In this document: positions 60,157 to 64,000 of the stretch, one piece after another
Layout: every line of letters starts with the position of its first letter
Numbering within the stretch: the stretch's first letter is position 1
Assembly: GCA_002395525.1 (NCBI GenBank)
Contig: DGXE01000070.1
Location: 6,873-70,872 of the forward strand
Source of the DNA: Ruminococcus sp. UBA4240
GTDB lineage: Bacteria; Bacillota; Clostridia; Oscillospirales; Ruminococcaceae
Direction of reading: 5' to 3'
DNA length: 64,000 nt
The notes under the pieces: generated by a model
Told to the model about the DNA's origin: nothing
The model's database searches: none
The model's input: only the letters and a program-made list of their open reading frames with translations
Position numbers and translations under genes: made by a program

Positions 60157-61604
60157 AGGACGGATTTTTAAGATACGACAGGCAGGACAACACCCCTGTT
60201 CCCCCTATGGACAGGATAATGAACTACAACGAGTTCCATGCCCAGCTTGATACCGGTGAGCGCAGATGCCAGGCAGAGAGATGCATGAACTGCGGTGTGC
60301 CCTTCTGCCAGTCGGGCGTGATGCTGGGCGGTATGTTTGCAGGGTGCCCTCTGGGCAATCTGTGCCCGGAATGGAACGCACTCATGGCAAAGGGGCTGTG
60401 GGATGAAGCCGCCAAAAGGCTGCTGCTCACCTCCTCATTCCCGGAATTTACCGCAAGGGTATGCCCCGCACTCTGCGAAAAGGCGTGTACCAACGGCATG
60501 GAGGGCAAGGCTGTCACCGTAAAGGAAAACGAGCTTGCCATAATCGAGAATGCATTCAGCAAGGGGCTCATAAAGCCCTGCCCCCCTGTAAAGAGGAGCG
60601 GCAAAAAGGTGGCAGTCATAGGCTCGGGACCTTCGGGGCTTGCCTGTGCCCAGTTGCTCAACCGCTTCGGCCACAGTGTGACCGTGTACGAGAAGAAGGA
60701 TCGCCCCGGGGGTCTGCTCATGTACGGCATACCCAACATGAAGCTTGAAAAGGACATCATCGCAAGGCGCATCCAGCTTATGGAGGAGGAGGGCATTGCA
60801 TTTGTATACAACACGGACATAGGCACGGACATCACCCCCGACGAGCTGGAAAGCCGCTTTGATGCAGTCGTGCTGTGCTGCGGCTCCCAGCAGCCCCGTG
60901 ACATAAAGGCGCCGGGGCGTGAGCTGAACGGCATATACTTTGCGGTGGACTTCCTTGAAAGCGCCACACGCCATGTAATGGGCGAGATAAGGGAGGACTT
61001 CATCGGGGCAAGGTACAGGAACGTGGTCATAATCGGCGGCGGCGATACAGGAAACGACTGTGTGGGAACATCCATACGTCAGGGCTGCCGCAGTGTGACA
61101 CAGCTTGAAATGATGCCAAAGCCCCCCGAGGAGCGCACGCCAAACAATCCCTGGCCCGAGTGGCCGAAGGTGCTCAAGACTGATTACGGTCAGGAGGAAG
61201 CCATCGCCGTATTCGGCAGTGACCCCAGGATATATCAGACAACAGTCAGGAGCTTTATCCCCGATGAAAGGGGCAGGGTAAAGGCAGTCGAGACAATAAG
61301 GCTCTCCTTTGAGGGCGGTAAGATGACACAGATACAGGGCAGCGAGCAGGTGATCCCCGCCGACCTTGTGCTCATAGCAGCAGGCTTTACAGGTGCAAGG
61401 GAGTATGTGACAAGGGCATTCGGCGTTGACCTTACCCCAAGGAACACCATAGCCACACAGGAGGGCAGGTATGCTTCAAGCCGCAGCAAGGTGTTTGCGG
61501 CAGGTGATGTTCACAGAGGGCAGTCCCTTGTGGTATGGGCTATCCGTGAGGGCAGAGAGTGCGCAAAGGAGGTACATGAGTACCTGACGGGGAAGAGCAT
61601 ATGA
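60153..61604 (+). CDS. gltD: Glutamate synthase small (NADPH) subunit
   Basis: 483 aa; passes electrons from NAD(P)H via FAD and 4Fe-4S clusters to GltB. N-terminal cluster cysteines are in CMNCGVPFCQ, GCPLGNLCPEW and CPALCEKACTNG. The FAD-binding site is VIGSGPSGLACAQLLNRFGH and the NADPH site IIGGGDTGNDCVGTSIRQG. Overlaps both gltB and purF by 4 nt, indicating tight coupling. Confidence 0.97.
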   Translation: MKDGFLRYDRQDNTPVPPMDRIMNYNEFHAQLDTGERRCQAERCMNCGVPFCQSGVMLGGMFAGCPLGNLCPEWNALMAKGLWDEAAKRLLLTSSFPEFTARVCPALCEKACTNGMEGKAVTVKENELAIIENAFSKGLIKPCPPVKRSGKKVAVIGSGPSGLACAQLLNRFGHSVTVYEKKDRPGGLLMYGIPNMKLEKDIIARRIQLMEEEGIAFVYNTDIGTDITPDELESRFDAVVLCCGSQQPRDIKAPGRELNGIYFAVDFLESATRHVMGEIREDFIGARYRNVVIIGGGDTGNDCVGTSIRQGCRSVTQLEMMPKPPEERTPNNPWPEWPKVLKTDYGQEEAIAVFGSDPRIYQTTVRSFIPDERGRVKAVETIRLSFEGGKMTQIQGSEQVIPADLVLIAAGFTGAREYVTRAFGVDLTPRNTIATQEGRYASSRSKVFAAGDVHRGQSLVVWAIREGRECAKEVHEYLTGKSI

Positions 61605-63013
61605 GCATACATGAGGAATGCGGGGTATTCGGGATATACTCCGATGTGCCCTGCGAGCTGGCACATGATGTGTACTACGGTCTCTACTCCCTGCAGCACA
61701 GGGGGCAGGAGGGCTGCGGCATAGCAGTCTGCGATGACGGTGTAATCACCGCCTACAAGGATACAGGCCTTGTGGGGGATGTGTTCACGCCCCAGGTGCT
61801 GTCCTCCCTGCCCCGGGGGAACATAGCGGTAGGTCATGTGCGCTACTCCACCACCGGGGGCAATGAGCGGAAAAACGTTCAGCCCATAGTGGTGAACCAC
61901 CGCAAGGGGCGCATGGCGATAGCCCACAACGGCAATCTATCCAATGCGGACACCCTGCGTGACGAACTGGAGCTTTCGGGTGCCATATTCCACACCACCT
62001 CGGATACGGAGACCATCGCCTACATCATCACACGGGAGAGGATAAGGCTCCCCTCCATCGAGGATGCAGTCTCCGCCGCAATGGACACCATAGAGGGGGC
62101 ATATTCACTGGTCATCATGTCCCCCACAAAGCTCATCGCCGCAAGGGATCCCCACGGCTTCAGACCCTTATGCTACGGAAGGCTGTCCGACGGAAAGTAT
62201 GTGGTGGCCTCGGAAAGCTGCGCCATTGCCGCTATCGGCGGGGAATTCATAAGGGACATCGCCCCGGGTGAGATACTTGTTTTCACAGGCGGGGGCATAG
62301 TCTCACGGACGGAACACTGCGGCACGGCACCCAAAAGGATATGCATATTCGAGTACATATACTTTGCCCGCCCGGACTCATGCATTGATGGAGTTTCGGT
62401 ACACTCCGCACGGCTCCGGGCAGGCGAGATACTTGCCGAAAGCTGCCCCGCAGATGCGGATATAGTCATAGGCGTGCCGGACTCAGGCCTTGATGCGGCG
62501 CTGGGCTTTTCACGCAGGTCCGGGATACCCTACGGAATAGGGCTTATCAAGAACAAGTACATCGGCCGCACATTCATTTCTCCGGGTCAGTCCACACGGG
62601 CGAACAAGGTGATGATAAAGCTGTCAGCCCTGAGTGAGACCGTAAGGGGCAAGCGGATAGTGCTTGTGGATGACTCCATAGTAAGGGGCACCACCAGCAG
62701 GCGGATAGTAAAGCTGCTGCGTGATGCGGGGGCAAGGGAGATACATTTCCGGGTGTCATCCCCCCCGTTTACAGACCCCTGCTTCTACGGCACGGACATA
62801 GACTCCAAGGAAAACCTTATAGCTGTATCCCACACAGCGGAGGAGACAGCAAAAATAATAGGTGCGGACAGTCTGGGATATCTGCCAATTGCTGCACTGC
62901 ATGAGCTTATAGGATCAGAATGTCTGTGCGATGCCTGCTTTACCGGGCAGTATCCCACAGCAGTCCCCCTGAACACACGCAAGGACAAGTTTGACAGGAA
63001 GCTGTCAGAGTAA
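61601..63013 (+). CDS. purF: Amidophosphoribosyltransferase
   Basis: 470 aa; first step of purine synthesis, using glutamine amide and PRPP. A six-residue propeptide precedes Cys7 (HEECGVFGI); glutaminase motifs QHRGQEGCGIA and HVRYSTTGG follow. The PRPP loop is VLVDDSIVRGTTSRRIVKLL near residue 350. C-terminal cysteines (CLCDACFTGQYP) fit the Fe-S type found in Bacillus PurF. Its place inside a glutamate/glutamine operon rather than a pur operon is unusual; it may be a second copy. Confidence 0.92.
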   Translation: MSIHEECGVFGIYSDVPCELAHDVYYGLYSLQHRGQEGCGIAVCDDGVITAYKDTGLVGDVFTPQVLSSLPRGNIAVGHVRYSTTGGNERKNVQPIVVNHRKGRMAIAHNGNLSNADTLRDELELSGAIFHTTSDTETIAYIITRERIRLPSIEDAVSAAMDTIEGAYSLVIMSPTKLIAARDPHGFRPLCYGRLSDGKYVVASESCAIAAIGGEFIRDIAPGEILVFTGGGIVSRTEHCGTAPKRICIFEYIYFARPDSCIDGVSVHSARLRAGEILAESCPADADIVIGVPDSGLDAALGFSRRSGIPYGIGLIKNKYIGRTFISPGQSTRANKVMIKLSALSETVRGKRIVLVDDSIVRGTTSRRIVKLLRDAGAREIHFRVSSPPFTDPCFYGTDIDSKENLIAVSHTAEETAKIIGADSLGYLPIAALHELIGSECLCDACFTGQYPTAVPLNTRKDKFDRKLSE

Positions 63014-63032
63014 ATTTGAAGGAGAGGTCAAT

Positions 63033-64000
63033 ATGGAAAAGGTAACAGATTACTTCGGCTCAATGGTCTTTGATGAGAGAGTCATGAAGGCTATGCTCTC
63101 GGAAAAGGTGTACAAGTCGTTAAAGCGCACCATAGACAAGGGTCAGCCCCTTGACACCGATGTGGCGGATGCGGTTGCCGCCGCCATGAAGGACTGGGCT
63201 GTGGAAAAAGGCGCTACCCATTACACCCACTGGTTCCAGCCCATGACAGGTGTAACGGCGGAAAAGCACGACAGCTTTATCTCCCCCGCCCCCGACGGCC
63301 GTGTTATCATGGAATTTTCCGGCAAGGAGCTTATCAAGGGCGAGCCTGATGCATCCTCCTTCCCCTCCGGCGGGCTCCGTGCAACCTTTGAGGCAAGGGG
63401 CTACACCGCATGGGATCCTACCTCCTTTGCATTCATCAAGGACGGCACCCTGTACATCCCCACAGCCTTCTGCTCCTACGGCGGCGAGGCACTTGACAAG
63501 AAGGTTCCCCTCCTGCGCTCCATGGATGCGCTGAATGTACAGGCTCTGCGCATACTAAAGCTCTTCGGCACAGATGCCTCCTGCGTAAAGACCTCCGTTG
63601 GCCCCGAGCAGGAATACTTCCTTATCCCCAAGGAGCTGTACGACAGACGTGAGGATCTTATCATGACAGGGCGCACCCTGTTCGGCGCACCCGCTCCCAA
63701 GGGACAGGAGATGGAGGATCACTACTTCGGCTCCATAAAGCCCAGGGTCGCAGAGTATATGGCGGATCTTGACAAGGAGCTGTGGAAGCTGGGTGTGCTG
63801 GCAAAGACTAAGCACAACGAGGTGGCCCCCTCACAGCATGAGCTGGCACCCATATACAGGACCACAAATATAGCCACAGACAACAATCAGCTCATGATGG
63901 AGGTCATGAAGAAGGTGGCAGCACGCCACGGCCTTGTGTGCCTGCTCCATGAGAAGCCCTTCAAGGGTGTCAACGGCTCCGGCAAGCACAACAACTGGTC
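63033..64000 (+). CDS. glnA: Type III glutamine synthetase (3' end outside window)
   Basis: The 322 codons present begin MEKVTDYFGSMVFDERVMKA, a hallmark of the large (about 700-aa) GSIII family of Bacteroides, Ruminococcus and cyanobacteria. THWFQPMTG, FPSGGLRATFEARGYTAWDP, VGPEQEYFLI and NEVAPSQHELAPI cover the first metal- and glutamate-binding segments; GVNGSGKHNN near the edge is the ATP/glutamate loop. AAGGAGAGG precedes ATG 63033, 19 nt after purF. It makes glutamine for GltBD and PurF, its operon partners. Confidence 0.96.
   Translation, partial: MEKVTDYFGSMVFDERVMKAMLSEKVYKSLKRTIDKGQPLDTDVADAVAAAMKDWAVEKGATHYTHWFQPMTGVTAEKHDSFISPAPDGRVIMEFSGKELIKGEPDASSFPSGGLRATFEARGYTAWDPTSFAFIKDGTLYIPTAFCSYGGEALDKKVPLLRSMDALNVQALRILKLFGTDASCVKTSVGPEQEYFLIPKELYDRREDLIMTGRTLFGAPAPKGQEMEDHYFGSIKPRVAEYMADLDKELWKLGVLAKTKHNEVAPSQHELAPIYRTTNIATDNNQLMMEVMKKVAARHGLVCLLHEKPFKGVNGSGKHNNW

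Noticed and set aside
1..64000. tRNA or rRNA genes and CRISPR arrays
   Set aside because: No T-arm consensus, CCA-end cloverleaf, rRNA segment or spaced direct-repeat array was found by eye; the 7-bp repeats are contiguous, without spacers.

Overview
The window looks like chromosome of a Gram-positive clostridial gut or rumen bacterium, most probably a Ruminococcus-type member of the Oscillospiraceae. The evidence is: consensus sigma-A promoters with 17-bp spacers and strong AGGAGG ribosome sites, a CIRCE/HrcA-type operator, a tryptophan T-box leader, LL-diaminopimelate aminotransferase, an ammonium channel fused to P-II, a type III glutamine synthetase, and cytoplasmic GH13 and GH2 enzymes. 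Species is an inference. Most genes are moderately GC-rich; a few islands (7.05-7.84, 17.2-18.2, 26.4-28.1, 46.7-47.3 kb) are clearly AT-richer.

Layout. 0-6.9 kb: a small heat-shock gene under CIRCE control, an ATC-hydrolase-like protein, a nitroreductase, a small unknown, a GH13 amylase and a large secreted YcdB/SLH-like protein. 7-14.2 kb: an AT-rich P-loop protein, a MATE exporter behind a terminator-containing leader, hemW-lepA and a fused NAD(P)HX repair enzyme. 14.2-20.3 kb: a repeat-rich intergenic region, then a five-gene module not recognised as any described system: a 57-aa zinc-ribbon-like protein, a Ycf46-like AAA+ ATPase, two proteins with nearly identical N-terminal domains and different Sel1-type C-terminal halves, and a Gly/Ala-rich helical protein. 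20.4-25.1 kb: a lipoprotein, azlCD, then rpmG-secE-nusG-rplK-rplA with a structured leader before rplA. 25.3-28.1 kb: a PHP-domain protein and a decayed phage/accessory patch containing a minor-capsid remnant joined to a JAB/JAMM-like domain, plus three small genes. 28.1-32.3 kb: a MacAB-type export operon. 32.4-33.0 kb: hicAB with a palindromic operator inside its promoter. 33.3-42.1 kb: asnB, then a T-box and trpEGBADCF. 42.2-47.4 kb: GH2 enzyme, SHOCT protein and a second hicAB cassette bracketed by direct repeats. 47.5-53.3 kb: ligA, a GH25 lipoprotein, dapF-dapL. 53.5-64 kb: a nitrogen-assimilation block with amt-P-II on one strand and gltB-gltD-purF-glnA(III) on the other.

How parts fit. 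Nitrogen genes dominate the right end: ammonium uptake and sensing (Amt-P-II), glutamate synthase, amidophosphoribosyltransferase and GSIII, with asparagine synthetase and glutamine-using anthranilate synthase nearby. An inverted motif, TGCAAG-N14-CTTGCA, recurs in the dapF/amt and amt/gltB regulatory regions and is a candidate nitrogen operator. A second signal is a dispersed intergenic repeat built from 7-bp units (AATGAAG, TAAGTAA, CTAATAG, AGTGTAC) with inverted internal segments, which at four genes abuts or contains the stop codon. No rRNA, tRNA, CRISPR array or transposase was recognised.
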